Shown in pieces: positions 11,285-23,758 of a stretch of 64,000 nucleotides of DNA. Below the pieces are notes generated by a model. It saw only the letters and a program-made list of their open reading frames with translations, was not told the origin of the DNA and did no database searches. Every line of letters begins with the position of its first letter. Positions within the stretch are counted from its first letter, which is position 1. The DNA lies in contig OZ023273.1 of assembly GCA_964007475.1 (NCBI GenBank), forward strand, positions 117,289,812 through 117,353,811. Direction: 5' to 3'. The translations under genes were made by a program, and so were the position numbers. The DNA comes from Hybos culiciformis. Lineage: Eukaryota > Arthropoda > Insecta > Diptera > Hybotidae.

Positions 11285-11504
11285 CATAGAGGAATAATCA
11301 TAGAGACTAGAGAATCATCTTCATAGATAAAATTGTATACACATTTTTGTTTAAATTGGTCCAATATATTGATTGTATTAGAGAATACTTAAACCAAAAT
11401 AAATTTAAATAAAGAAAAAATTCACTAGTATAAGCAATATATTGGATATATTGTATAAACATTTAATGTATTAAAATAACTATCTATATGATTATTCCTC
11501 TATG
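11285..11504. mobile_element. Palindromic MITE-like element (~220 bp)
   Basis: An 18-bp perfect inverted repeat (catagaggaataatcata) lies at 11285-11302 and 11487-11504. A second inverted pair nearer the centre uses ccaatatattg. The whole unit could fold into an imperfect hairpin. No clear target duplication was found, so the exact ends and family are uncertain. Confidence 0.6.
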
Positions 11505-11509
11505 GTGCT

Positions 11510-12460
11510 ATATAGAGTTAATTTGATTCATAGAAAAAGAGTTTTTTTGAATTATATTTATCTGACTATAATTTATATTTTAAATACTATTAAGTATAGT
11601 CTACGTATTATAGTTGCTTTGAACTTAATCAAATCGTATTTTTTCAACGTACAACTACTAAAGTGCAAAAGAAATCATATAATTTCTAAATAAACTTTTG
11701 CGCTGTGGTATAAAAAAAAATACTTACTTACTTTCCATAAAATTTGTCATCAAAGTCACGTCGAAATTTATTTTTTATTTTTATTTTTTTTCAAAAAGAA
11801 ACATTTTTACCGGAATAATATACCTACATTTTTATGTTGTATGCATACTTTTAAAAAGTATTTTTATATGTAAGACGCATTATTCGCGTATTCTACTATA
11901 ATGGTAAAAGTTTTTATTTAACTATTTATTTATGATGTTAAGATTGTTAAGGAACTTTTGGGATTTAGTTAATCGGAATCGAAAGGCATAGGAAGATTTA
12001 AAAATAGTGTTGTCGTGTATAACTATTGCATTGAAAGACTCGACATAGTCTATTTTCTGTACAAAATAGAGTTTCAAAATTCCATAATTTTTTGATTTTA
12101 TTACATGTCATAAACGAACTACTGAAGCTAAAAATTTCATTATTATGTTTCTTATATGATAAGGTAGGTTTGCGAAGTTATCCACGATTTTATAGTAATA
12201 TGTGTAGGGTTATGCGAAAAGCCTTAAGAGCGAAATTCTGTTTTCTATTTCTGTTTTGTATTTTTGCAGTTTTTTTTGTTTTATTTTACAGAAAATAAAC
12301 GGCCGTGAAAAATGCGACAAAAATTGTACGAAAAACAACTCTATACCAGAAAATCGCAAAACTATATTTGAATTTTATTTCTGTGCAGAAACTGTAATTT
12401 ATCAAAAAAATTAAAAAATTCTTAGAAATAAATGAAATTAATTAAAAATTGTTTAGGAAA
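11510..12460. other. AT-rich non-coding stretch
   Basis: No gene or recognisable element. Short open frames at 11502-11901 and 12092-12298 are low-complexity and hydrophobic, with no recognisable domain, and are treated as chance. Confidence 0.6.
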
Positions 12461-12467
12461 TTAAAGA

Positions 12468-12497
12468 AATTTAAAATTTCACGTCACCAGCCCTGGA
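12468..12497 (-). repeat. Third partial copy of the 6697/12621 repeat
   Basis: Read on the minus strand, this contains ccagggctggtgacgtgaaa followed by ttttaaattt. It resembles ccagggtaggtgaggcgga plus ttttttaaatttt at 12609-12646, in the same orientation and about 150 bp away. This suggests a small local repeat cluster. Confidence 0.45.
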
Positions 12498-12620
12498 AAG
12501 TGGTATTTTAGCTTTATTTCTGCGTTTGAGATTTTTTATTATCTTTTTGCTTTACTTCAGAATCCAAGCAAATGTGTTCAAGTTTTTTAAAGCATCGTTT
12601 GGGCCAAAAAACTCAAAATT

Positions 12621-12682
12621 TAAAAAATCCGCCTCACCTACCCTGGAGCCAGTTATATACTCTCTAACATATCAAAAAATCA
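12621..12682 (-). repeat. Right member of a ~6-kb-spaced inverted repeat
   Basis: The complement reads tgattttttgatat, then ctggctccagggt, then cggatt, pairing with 6697-6757. The pogo-like element and the 220-bp MITE lie between the two members. Confidence 0.6.
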
Positions 12683-12699
12683 CTTCAGTCTAGATTGTA

Positions 12700-15600
12700 G
12701 TAAACCTACAATCAAAGCCAAACTAAGACCAATTTTTTGCAATTTTTCACAATGAGGGCTCTTAATGTAGATGGAACGAGAAAATTTAAAAGATTTTCTA
12801 ACCAATAATTTGTATAATTTTTAAACAGCATACCTATTATGTAACACATAAGGAAGATAAATTTTAAACGTTTTGTTTTCGATTGTTTTAATTTTCAAAT
12901 TTTATTAATATCAAAATATAATTTTCAGATCTCATTATTTTTCCTTAATAAATATAAAATCTGAAAGCATTATAGGAAATGAATGCAGAAGCATAATCAC
13001 ATTTATGAAATTCCTGCTTTTTTCGTTTTTTTTTTACTATTCCTCTTCATTTATTAAAAACTTTAAATACTAAAGTTTTGTTATGGATTTACGAGATTTT
13101 TGCATCAATAACACGTTTAATGGTGAAATTATGTTTTAAATTATGATTCATTCTCCATTCATAAAAAAAATAAAAGTAAATTTTATTTAATTTTTCTCTT
13201 CTTTTGAAATTATTTTATATTATATGTAATATATTAGATATTAAGTATAAAGTCGATATGAATAAAAATGAAAATTCAATTAATGTGTTGCCAAGTTATT
13301 TAAAAATGATGATGAAAAATTTCCCGCTTTTATATATATGAAAAAAAACAAATGAAATAAAATAAAAATGAAATATATTTATGTTGCATTTAATTTAATT
13401 TAGATATGTAATGAAATTACGAAAAATTGAAATTTTTCACGAAAATATTAATTCAGAATTAATTAAATTTTATATACCTAATAATAATGAATATGATGAA
13501 AGAAAAATTAATAGAAATTATCTTCTTCACATTATAATTATTTCAAAATAATCATAATAATAATGATATTAATTCGTCTGACATTATAATATATTTTTAT
13601 AAAGTAATATATTCTTACTAATTTCCTGCATATAATTAAATTTAACATATATATATGATTTGTTGTGAAAGAAAAATGTATACATATGGGTTACAAAATA
13701 TATAATATGTACATTTAATTAAATCAAGATTTTTTTTGCACTCCATTCGAAATTTTTTAAAATTTTTATTATTTTTATCTCGATTTTTATCGATAAAAAT
13801 AATCTGGAAGTTTATGGTAGCAAAAAATTAAGTCCTGAAAGTGTTGCTTTTTACTTAATTCTACTATAGTAGAGTTACAGATTACATAATGCAATCAGCG
13901 AACGGCTGAGGTTATGCAAGGTGAAAGTTTAATAAATTCATAAGGCTTCTTTATTTATAAGTCAATTTCTTGACGACTTATAATAATTATTTTAAAGTTA
14001 AACTTATAAAAAGATAATTTTCTGTGAAACGTTTTGCAGTTTAAAAAAAATAGTGTTTCACTTTAAACATGACTATAATTGCTGATGGAACTTAACTTAA
14101 CTTATGAATAAAGTACGCTTTCGATTTCGAAAAAACTTAAAACAAAAATAATTTAAAAAATTTAAAAAATCAGATATTTTTTATAGTATTACTGCTTAAA
14201 TTTAGTTAATTACTTACTTAGACTAAAGTTTAGTTAAGAATACTTACTTAAAATATAGTTTTATATATGTACAGTTTAGTCAATTAATAAAGCTCAATTT
14301 TATTTTAATGCCTTTTTATTTAAGAAATATATTTTTTTGAGGTTTGAATACATTTCTACATTTTATATATAATTTAATTAAAAAAAAACAAACCTTTTTT
14401 GGTTTCATTCACACGGTTGAACATAAACTTTTGGATTTGGATATAAATATGAAATTAATTATTTATATCTTTGATGACGTAAATAAATGAAAAGTAAACA
14501 ATTAAACAGCTGAGAATACCTACTTATAAATTGTTCAATTGTTTATACATAGTTTGGCTGGATTAAAAAAAAAAATTATGAACCTTATTGTATGCTTCGT
14601 AATATACGCATGTATATTTTTTCTGATTTTATTATTAAAAATCAGAAATTAAGATATGATCACCATAAACAATGTGAAAAAAAAAAAAATAAATAAATAA
14701 AATAAAAATGGAATGAAAGAAGATTATCGTTAGAACCAGTAGTGGTATCAGCAATTTCTTGGAAAAATACATTAATTGTTTGCCTAACAACTGAAGATTT
14801 CTTTGTCAATAAAAAAAAGTTTTTTAATTTTGGCTTTTCTTACTACAGTAATTATTTTATTTTTTTTTTTTTCTTGTTTAAATTCAGTTCAATAAACTTT
14901 TAGTCCAAAAAAAAAATAAATTTTATAATTTTTATTTGATCTGGAATTTGGACAGCTTTTAAAGGTTATTAGACCCAATAAAATAATTTTACCATTGCTT
15001 TTTCAAGTTACAGTCTTGTAAATTTTTTTTATTTTTGACACAGAACCGAATTAGTACATTTATATAAAAACGATAGGATTGAATAATGAAATATAAATAT
15101 CTTAATAATTGACAGTAGTTGATGCTAAAATTTTTGGGGCGGCAAAAAGAAACGAGAACATGATAAATTCTTAGGATTTTTGAACCCATGTATTACTACT
15201 GAGTACACGTATATTCGTTTTAAAAGCGAATTACTAGTGTTAAGTAAGACGTAGAATTTGTAATGACATTTATGTACCTACCTGAATTCTGAACATAAAT
15301 TTTGTTTCACATTACCACATCTATTTTGAAGTTGAAATTTTCAATCAATTATATAATTTTTTTATTTTAAATTTGCGATTAATCATGTCTTTAGTTTTTT
15401 TTTTTTCTTATTTGATATCTCTTAGAAAAAGGGAATAGACATATGTTTTTGTTTTTCGTTTTTTTATACTGTCAATTAATTACTTCCCTGTACATAAATT
15501 ATTATAGGAAAAAACAAAATTAATTTTTTATGGTTCATAAAAAAAACTTGATGTCTGGAAAAAAAATTACCTTATTATAAACTAAATAATGAAAATAGGT

Positions 15601-18600
15601 ATAAACCTTTATTTAATATAATTTAACAAAATTGACACCTTATGGGTTAAGAAATAATAATTGATGAGGAGTTTTTGAATTGAACTTAAATATTATATTT
15701 AAGAGGGGACTTCAGAATATTGTAACCCTTTTTTTATTTCGAGGCAAAAAAAGTCAAGTATTTGAAATAAAATTTCATTAATATTGCTTAATCATCATAA
15801 ATTGAAATTAAAAAAAAAAATTTTTTTTAAAACAATTTATAAATTATTAGTATATTATATTGTAGTTGGTAATAAGCGTTTTGTGTAATTTCTTATTTGT
15901 TGTTTCAGTAATTGTATTCTTTTACATTCGATTTGTAAAACATAAATTTAACTTTATAAAGCCATTATAGTCATCACGGAGCATTTAAATTTATTTATAA
16001 TTTGTAATGGAATTATAAAATATACAATAAGGCAATACCTGTATTATATTGCAACGTAATGAGGTTGCAGAAAATTTCTTTTACAAAATCCTCTGTATTG
16101 CAGGTTCAATAAATTTTCTTAAATTTTCAATCAAAGTTTAAGTATTCCGAATCTTGAACGATTTTTGGAATATATAAGTTTAAATAATTTTTGATTTATA
16201 TCACTTTAATTTTTTAATAAATTTTATAGCAAATAATGATCATAATAAAATTTACATCGAAATGATTATTTAACGAAAATTTAGCACAGAAATTTTACTC
16301 TGTGTATTGAAATAAAAAAAAATAAATAAAAATAATGCAAAATATTAAAAGATGTGAATGATATCATTAAAACCAAATTAATATATGTGAAGAAAATATG
16401 CGATCAATTAATTTCAATGTTGTCACAAATCAAAAGAAAGAAATAAAACCAGGTCATGATATAAGTATTTTCTAGGCTAGAGTAAGAATAATTTTAGATA
16501 TTCGTGTTATTGTGAGTGAAGTATTATATAATTAAATTTTGTTTTTCAAAGCTTCATTGGAATTTTTTTTTTTTTTTTACACATTTTGACCAAAAAAGTT
16601 CAAAACTTATAAAAAGTGGTATATATTTATTATAATTAAAAATATACTATACATTTTAGTAAACATATCTATTTCTGGCTAATTTTATTAGGATCAATAT
16701 ACTTTTGATTGTTGGATTTTAATTTTAATTAATTATATATTATATAACTATATTAGCTTTAATTTTATTCAAGGATATTTTTCTTTCTGTTTAGTCAGAA
16801 CGATGATTTCAGGGCGATAACGATGTTCAAATTAAAGGAAATTTTTTTCCTTTTTAACTTAATTTTAGTAAAAAAAAATAGTTCTTGAAACGAAATTCAA
16901 GAATGAATAAATAATTTTTTTTTTTTTACAAATATGGAATATAGAATTTTTGTTTAATAAGTACACATTATTTTTAATGTTAGATACAAAAAAATTCAAT
17001 TGACCGCTTTTTGTTACATTTCATTGGTAAAAATAAAGCTCAGTATTAAATTTATTAAAAAGCAAGATACTTATAATAGTTTTTAAATTAAATAAGTAAT
17101 ATGTTCTACGATGTGCATACTTCTGTATATTATCTATATATTGTACATACTTAGTAACAAAAAATAATTTCATATGAAATTAATAACATGAGCATAGAGA
17201 ACATTATTGTTAACTATATAGTTAATAAAGTTTTTGATTTAGAAATTGGTTTTACTGCACACAACATCAACACCTACACACAAATTCGAAACAAAAGTTT
17301 TTTTTTTTTTTACTCATATCCATTTTTTAGAATCATAAGTCCATAACATTAAAAAAAAAACGGTATAATTTTCTAATTTATATTTTAAATTAAAAAAAAA
17401 ATTTTTTTTTTTTAATGTGATACGCTGTCGCTTTTGTATTAAATTTAACTTTTATTGTTTTTTACGTACAAAGCTCATTTAATATTTTTCCATGTAATAG
17501 TATTATGTGTAGAAATGTTGTGATATAATAATAGACTTAATTATAATGATTTATTCGTTTATTTTATTTTTAATATTTACATATATAAATATGTAGATAA
17601 ATATAAGTTTCTGAATATGTCATTTTCAAGGTTTTTTACTACTAGCCAAATCTACGACTGTCAATATCCAGCTCTTAATCATAAGAATATTTTCAGATTA
17701 TGACATATCAAAGCACGTTACTTAATGCCCTCGTTAATATGTACAATATTAATGATTTGTCAAAATTTAAGAAAATCTTGGTTTTTATCAAAATCAAATC
17801 ATTAGTAACAACGATTCGATTTAAGATTCTGAATAAAATTTATTTTTATTTTTAGAATTTGAAAAATTTATTTTAAATTAAGTAAAATAATTATTTTCAA
17901 GGAAAGAATTTTCCTATTAACTTTTTCGAAAATAAAATTTGTTTTTAATATTAAATACAAAATATTTTTTTTTTATATTTTTCGTTTCAGGTGAGAATTT
18001 TGTTCGAGGGTTGAAAAATTAAAAAAATTATACATATTTTACAAATTTTTAATAGTACATACATACTTTTCCATCCCTTATAATGGTAAGCCAATTTTTA
18101 TATTTTTTTTTAATTTTTATTTTAATAAAATTTGTTATTCATAATCCCAAGGCTCAGCAGACCAATATTATAGAGTTACAATATTTTATTCACATACATT
18201 ATAATGTGTATATTAATCAGCTTTATCGAAAAATATAATGTCTGTGAAATTTTATTTTATAAATTAAAAAAGTTCTTCCTTCAAATTCTGTTAAACAAAA
18301 AACAGCTGCTTTAAATTAAATATAAAAAAATATATATATATATATATAATTGAAAATAATATTTTTGAATGTTACAAAAATATTAAATGCATTTATGAAC
18401 ATTACCATAGCTTCGGGATTTCAATATAACGAAGTGACATTTTATGCACAATCATTGGTATAATCAATGAATATTGAATTTTCTATTATTAAAGCGTCGG
18501 GCTATTAGGAATAAATTGCTCATATTTAGTAAATTGAATAAATAATATCTTTCATATAAAACACCAAATTCCGATATATAGAAGCAATATAAATAATAAT

Positions 18601-21600
18601 ATTATTATGGAAAGGAAAATATTTATATAAGTACTTATATATAATTTTTTTTTATTTTAAATAAAACCAAAATATTACTGCAATATTCAAATATTAATTG
18701 ATAATATTGGCAAAGATCCATTAAAATGTCGAAAAATATTATGAAACATAAATTTTTATTACCAAAAATTGTAAATGTCCACGAATTTATTCATATAATT
18801 ATATTTTTACGTTTTTATAATTCAATAAAATATTAATTGGCAATGTAATTTGGAAAAAAAAATTAATTTTTGTTTTTGATTGAAACCTTATTGCATTCAA
18901 ATTAGAAACAAAGTATATAATCTTCTATATATAGTTTTGAAAAAATATTTTCTTATTTTGTGTAAATTGAAATTTTTGGCACTAAAGATTAATTTATATT
19001 ATTCTCTTATATCATTTTATTTTTAATTTATAAAATAATAGCAATTTACTATAAACTTATGTAAATTTTGAACAGTAGTGGTAAAAAATTATTTCAGAAC
19101 AGTAAAATTGTGTAACTCATAAAATTATATAAATTGGAATACAAAAAATTGATATTGAGTATTTTAGTTTTGGGAATAAATAAATTTCAATTCGAAATTC
19201 GAACAAGGATTAGTGTTATCAATATAAACGATAATAATACATTTGTTAAGCTGATTGTCCAATATATAAAATACATTATTATTTTTTTATACATTTGACA
19301 TTATCATCGTTATCTATGTCGAATAATAAAAATAATACTTTTGTAATGAAATTAAACTAATAAATTCGATAAATTTACATAAAATTTATTATATTTGTAC
19401 AGTTATTCAAATACACATTATATTTAATTCAGTATTATTATTATTATTACATTCATAATTTTAGATATAATGTACACACACTTAATATTAAAAAAGATCT
19501 TATAATAATGATTATAAAATAGTTATATAGTTAATTTACCATTAATATAATTACCACGTATTTATTATTTATATGATTTGTAATTTAATATACAATTCTA
19601 TTCATAATGCACAATACAAATATTCTATTATAAATAATTGTTTTCTTTCACTAGGTTTAATTATATTATTACGGCTCATATAATAAAAAAATTTATTTAT
19701 TTTATTTTTTAAATTTACATAGGATATATTTTTAAATTTAAGAAAATTCGAAAACATGAAATAGGAAACTTAAATTCGAAACTAGTTAGAGAAATTAGAA
19801 AATTATTTGTGAAGTTTTATGATAACAATAGTTAAGGTGTATTGGGTACACTTCAATATTTGTATAACCTGAATTTGTGGTTTCTTCTTGGTCAAAGGTT
19901 TTGTTTCATATTTTATATGGAGGACCTAAGTAAAATTAAAAAACAAATACTTAATATATAAAAAAAATTAAAATATTATTTTCTTGAATAGCTGAAGAAA
20001 AATAAAATTTTGCATCAAAAATATTATTTACCATTATATTGAAATCATTATCTTTTTTATTGTTTATTTATTTTATTAATTTTTTTATTACTAATAATAA
20101 ACTTACTTCTAATAACTTTAATTTATTGGAAATGTAAATTTTATTATGAAATAAAAACTACTTATAACCTGTTCCTAAGCGAGATATTTTAACCGGTAGC
20201 AGTCGTTTTGCACAGCAGGTAATCTTTATTGATATTCCTTATCAAATTTGTAAATAAAATTATATTATTTATTAATATTGTAAATAAAAGAAAAAAAATA
20301 TCACTGGGAAATTCGAAATGTCATTCATAAAACATCATCTCATCATCATCGAAAAACCGATATTATATTTGACATTTTTACTTAGATTATGTAAAATTAA
20401 ATTTTAAAAGTAATTTTAAATTTTTTTGTTTTAATATTTCAAAATTTCTTTTTATTTTATACAGAATTTTCATTGCCAAAAAATTGAAGTAAACACAAAC
20501 GTTTTTTTTTTTAATTTTTTTTTTGCAATATACAAATTTTCAGCAATGGAAAAAATTCAATTTTCTTTTATTAGTTTCTCATCTTCCGATTTGAAGAAAA
20601 ATTTATTTTTTTTTAGAAAGGAAAAAGTATCGTTCAATATATTTTTGAATTGATACTGGGGAAGATTATTAAGGTTAAAAATTTACGTACTGAATATATT
20701 AATAATTTCAAGTTAAGCGACTCAGAAATATCTACTCTATTTTTTTGAGTCAATTGACCATTTGAATTTAATTTTGAGAGAATCTAAATCACCTATAGGC
20801 ATATTTTACTAAATCAGATATTTTGATATTCATTTTATCATAACTAATATCGTAAGATTAAACAATGCTAAACGTAGAGTATCTGAGTTGATTTGAACCT
20901 AAAAAAAAGAAAAATTTTCTATAATGTAAAAATTTTATTTTTACAAAATTGAAACCGTAAACATTACATGAGTTGAAGCGAAAATTTATTGCCAAAAAAA
21001 GTGATTTCATTTCTCGTATATTATTATGGCGTAAAAAATAATTTCGTATAACAAAATTCAATTGCCCCACAAAAATTGGGAATAAATGTAGGTTTTATTG
21101 GGATAATGTTTTGTTCTATCCGTACAAGCGCCTATATTTTCCAGTTTTGAATACAAAACGTACTATAAGTATATTATATATATATACTTACTTATATCAC
21201 ATATTAACAAAGTAGAAAATAAAATATGAAAAAATTTTATATAACTTTTTGGAAAATGTGTAGAATATTTATTTATTTATTTATTTTTTTTACATCTAAT
21301 GTCAAAAAGGGTCATAAACTTTCTGTTTCTATTTTATTTTATTTTTTTTTAATTATTCTTCCTTCTATGTACGTCGATAATAAAAATGCTAGAAAATTAG
21401 AAAAAATTACGAGAGCATTAAAAATTATTTTATAGAAGGTACATAATAAATATACAAGTACTAAGTATATAATTTATTTCTTTTAATGATTAAATTTAAT
21501 TCGTATTACATAAGTACATCAACATAACATTTAAATATTTTATACAAATAATGCCAATGACAGAATCATGATTATAATATTGTCTTCGATATTGTTGTAC

Positions 21601-22940
21601 GCTGTTCGTGGTCGGATCCAAAACTTACGGTATAATCATCATGAATCTAACTTCGATGGCATCTAATAAAACTTGTTTATAACTTTTAGGTTTTTTAGTT
21701 TTTTACTATAAAAATAAAGATAGATTCATATGCACAGACAAAAAATTTGATAATTCTACAAAAATTGGAAAATTAAAAACTAAAAATTTTGTTATTTTGG
21801 AAATTGCATTAAAAAATTTTCATTTCATATTTTTTGAATGACAATTACTTCTTAGTTCAAATTATAAACTTACTTTTCTATTTAGTAGGAATTTTAATCA
21901 AAAATAAAATTAATCCATTTTCTTCGAAATTTGTATTATTCAGTTTTAAATATTCAGACAATTAAAATAATAAAAGGTAGAATTATTCTAATTTCAATTG
22001 CAAAATTTTATTATTTATGGAATATGATATTATTTATGGAATACATTTGTTTTTATATTCTACATAAATGGATAAGCTGAAGTGTGAAAATTGTTCTAAT
22101 ACTATACTTTTTTAATAACATTCATCTTGCTATCTTTTGACATTAAATTTACTGAAATCGTTCCCCACAAAAATCGAAAAGTAAGCTCTTGAAAAAATTA
22201 ATTTTATTGAGCAAAAAGTTGTCCCCTAAATGAGTGAATTGTAAAAATGTTCACCAAAAAATATAAAAATATTATTTTTGTGCAGTAGGTACATATGTAC
22301 ACATTTTTGAGGTATCTTATTACTTGTTCTTTAAAATTATTAAAGGGTAACGTAACACTTAATTTTTTTAAATTTTGAACATTATTTAAGATACATAGTA
22401 TCTAAAATTCTTAATTATATGTTTATGAAAAAAGCCATCAGTATGTTTAATAGTAGTCATTGTTCGTATATTTATTATCAATATCTGTGTCATTTAATGT
22501 ATTCCTATCTTATGTACAGTACATACTATATTTATTTTATATACAACTAAGTAGAGAGATATGTAATAAAACTTTGCACTTAGCAACAAAAAACATGAAA
22601 ATTTTTATGCTGTTTAAACTTATTTATTCGTATATGAACACACAATTTTTTATTTTTTTTTTAAATGAGTATAATTCAAAAGAATGTATTATATACTTTG
22701 ATAAAAATATATATAAATGTACACAATTGTACATTCATTATAATATATCAGTTTGATGAGTAGGCACACCATAAAATGTTAACTCTAATCATCAAAACAT
22801 TGAAAAAAGTGAGTTTTTATTTAAAATTAAGAAAATTAAGAAGATATTTTAATATTACATATAAAAGATGTATAATATTTGATGTCACAAAAAGATTACT
22901 ATTTCAGAGTTTTTGTGGCTTGCGTAAATAAAAGATGTGG
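12700..22940. other. Long AT-rich non-coding region
   Basis: About 10 kb with no gene, RNA or mobile element that I can support. It contains homopolymer runs, a (TA)n tract at 18331-18348 and chance open frames of 60-98 codons with low-complexity translations. The one signal worth noting is the possible recursive splice site at 17966-17996. Confidence 0.6.
17966..17996 (+). promoter_or_regulatory. Candidate recursive (ratchet) splice site
   Basis: A T-rich tract runs directly into ttcgtttcag and then gtgaga, with the junction at 17990/17991. A good 3' splice site is thus fused to a 5' splice site with no exon between. In Drosophila, such polypyrimidine-CAG|GTRAGT-like junctions mark stepwise removal of long introns. 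Here the evidence is sequence match only. If real, the window lies in a long plus-strand intron. Confidence 0.35.
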
Positions 22941-22952
22941 TTCATGTGGTTA

Positions 22953-23758
22953 TAGGGTTTCTGAAAACTCGGGTTTTCAGGACTCGGCGAGTCCGAGTCC
23001 CAAATTTTGAAAACTCGTCGAGTCCGAGTCGAGTCAGTAGCCAGGATCAAAAAAAAAAGTTGCTAAAAATTTTATAAAATTGGAGTTATATTACAAGGAA
23101 TTATATTACAAGATTTTCAAATATTTTTTGATGGTCTTGCGAAGGCCAAGAACCACAAATCTCAGGTAAAACTCTTGTTTTATAATAAATAATTCTAATT
23201 TTAACAAATTTTAGTAATTTGCTTTTTTGAAAAGAGGTTCAAATGTACCTACTTCTATTTATTTTACTCATTTATTTATTAAAAAAAAACTTTCAAAATA
23301 ATACTTTGTAGATTTATTATTTGGACATTTACGCTTTACTTTATTAATTACTTTCTTGGCCTTAATAGCTTAATACGAATTAAGAAATTTGCCAGCAAGT
23401 CTCGATCTGATTTTATTAACACAAAAACCACCCTCATTTATTGCTAAATTCTTTCGTTTGAATTTGAAGTTGATTTTATGGAGAACACATTCATATTACT
23501 TGTTAGTTTACCACTATTTCTAAAAAGCAAAAATTCTTGTTTCAGTTTGCTGTACATCGCAGATTCCTTTGGAGGTTCGGATTGAGCTGCGTTTTTAAAA
23601 ATAAAATCAAGTTTTGATCGTTCTATGAGAAAATTTTCAAAAAAAATTTAAAAACTTGGACTCGAGACTCGGGAGTATCAGGGTCGAGTATCGAGTCCGA
23701 CTAACTACCCAATACTCGTCGAGCCCGAGTCCGAGTCGAATCGAGTTCAGAAACCCTA
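22953..23758. mobile_element. hAT-type DNA transposon, internally deleted
   Basis: Ends tagggtttctga at 22953 and tcagaaaccc+ta at 23758 are inverted. They are flanked by an 8-bp direct repeat, tgtggtta (22945-22952 and 23759-23766). The flank match extends to atgtggttata if the boundary is shifted, so the exact end is uncertain by a base or two. Inner parts of both ends are rich in gagtccgagtc-type motifs, giving a GC-rich patch in an AT-rich region. The interior holds a minus-strand transposase C-terminal remnant. Eight-base duplications and TAGGG-type ends fit hAT elements. Confidence 0.85.
23370..23592 (-). pseudogene. hAT transposase C-terminal (dimerisation) remnant
   Basis: On the minus strand one frame reads KLKQEFLLFRNSGKL and then SIKSTSNSNERI before a stop. 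A shifted frame continues with NEGGFCVNKIRSRLAGKFLN. These match, in order, the usual hAT C-terminal pattern of a K-E-x-LF stretch, 'IKPTS...ERVFS', then 'AG.F.TK.RSRL'. That region mediates transposase dimerisation. At least one frameshift separates the two parts, and the zinc finger, catalytic core and insertion domain are gone, so it is a dead fragment. The call rests on motif order seen by eye. Confidence 0.72.

Noticed and set aside
20180..20220. Possible 40-base microexon ending cagcag|gtaatc
   Set aside because: The acceptor is weak, the donor mediocre and the frame too short to judge.
20858..21070. 70-codon minus-strand frame
   Set aside because: Low-complexity, AT-driven translation with no recognisable domain.
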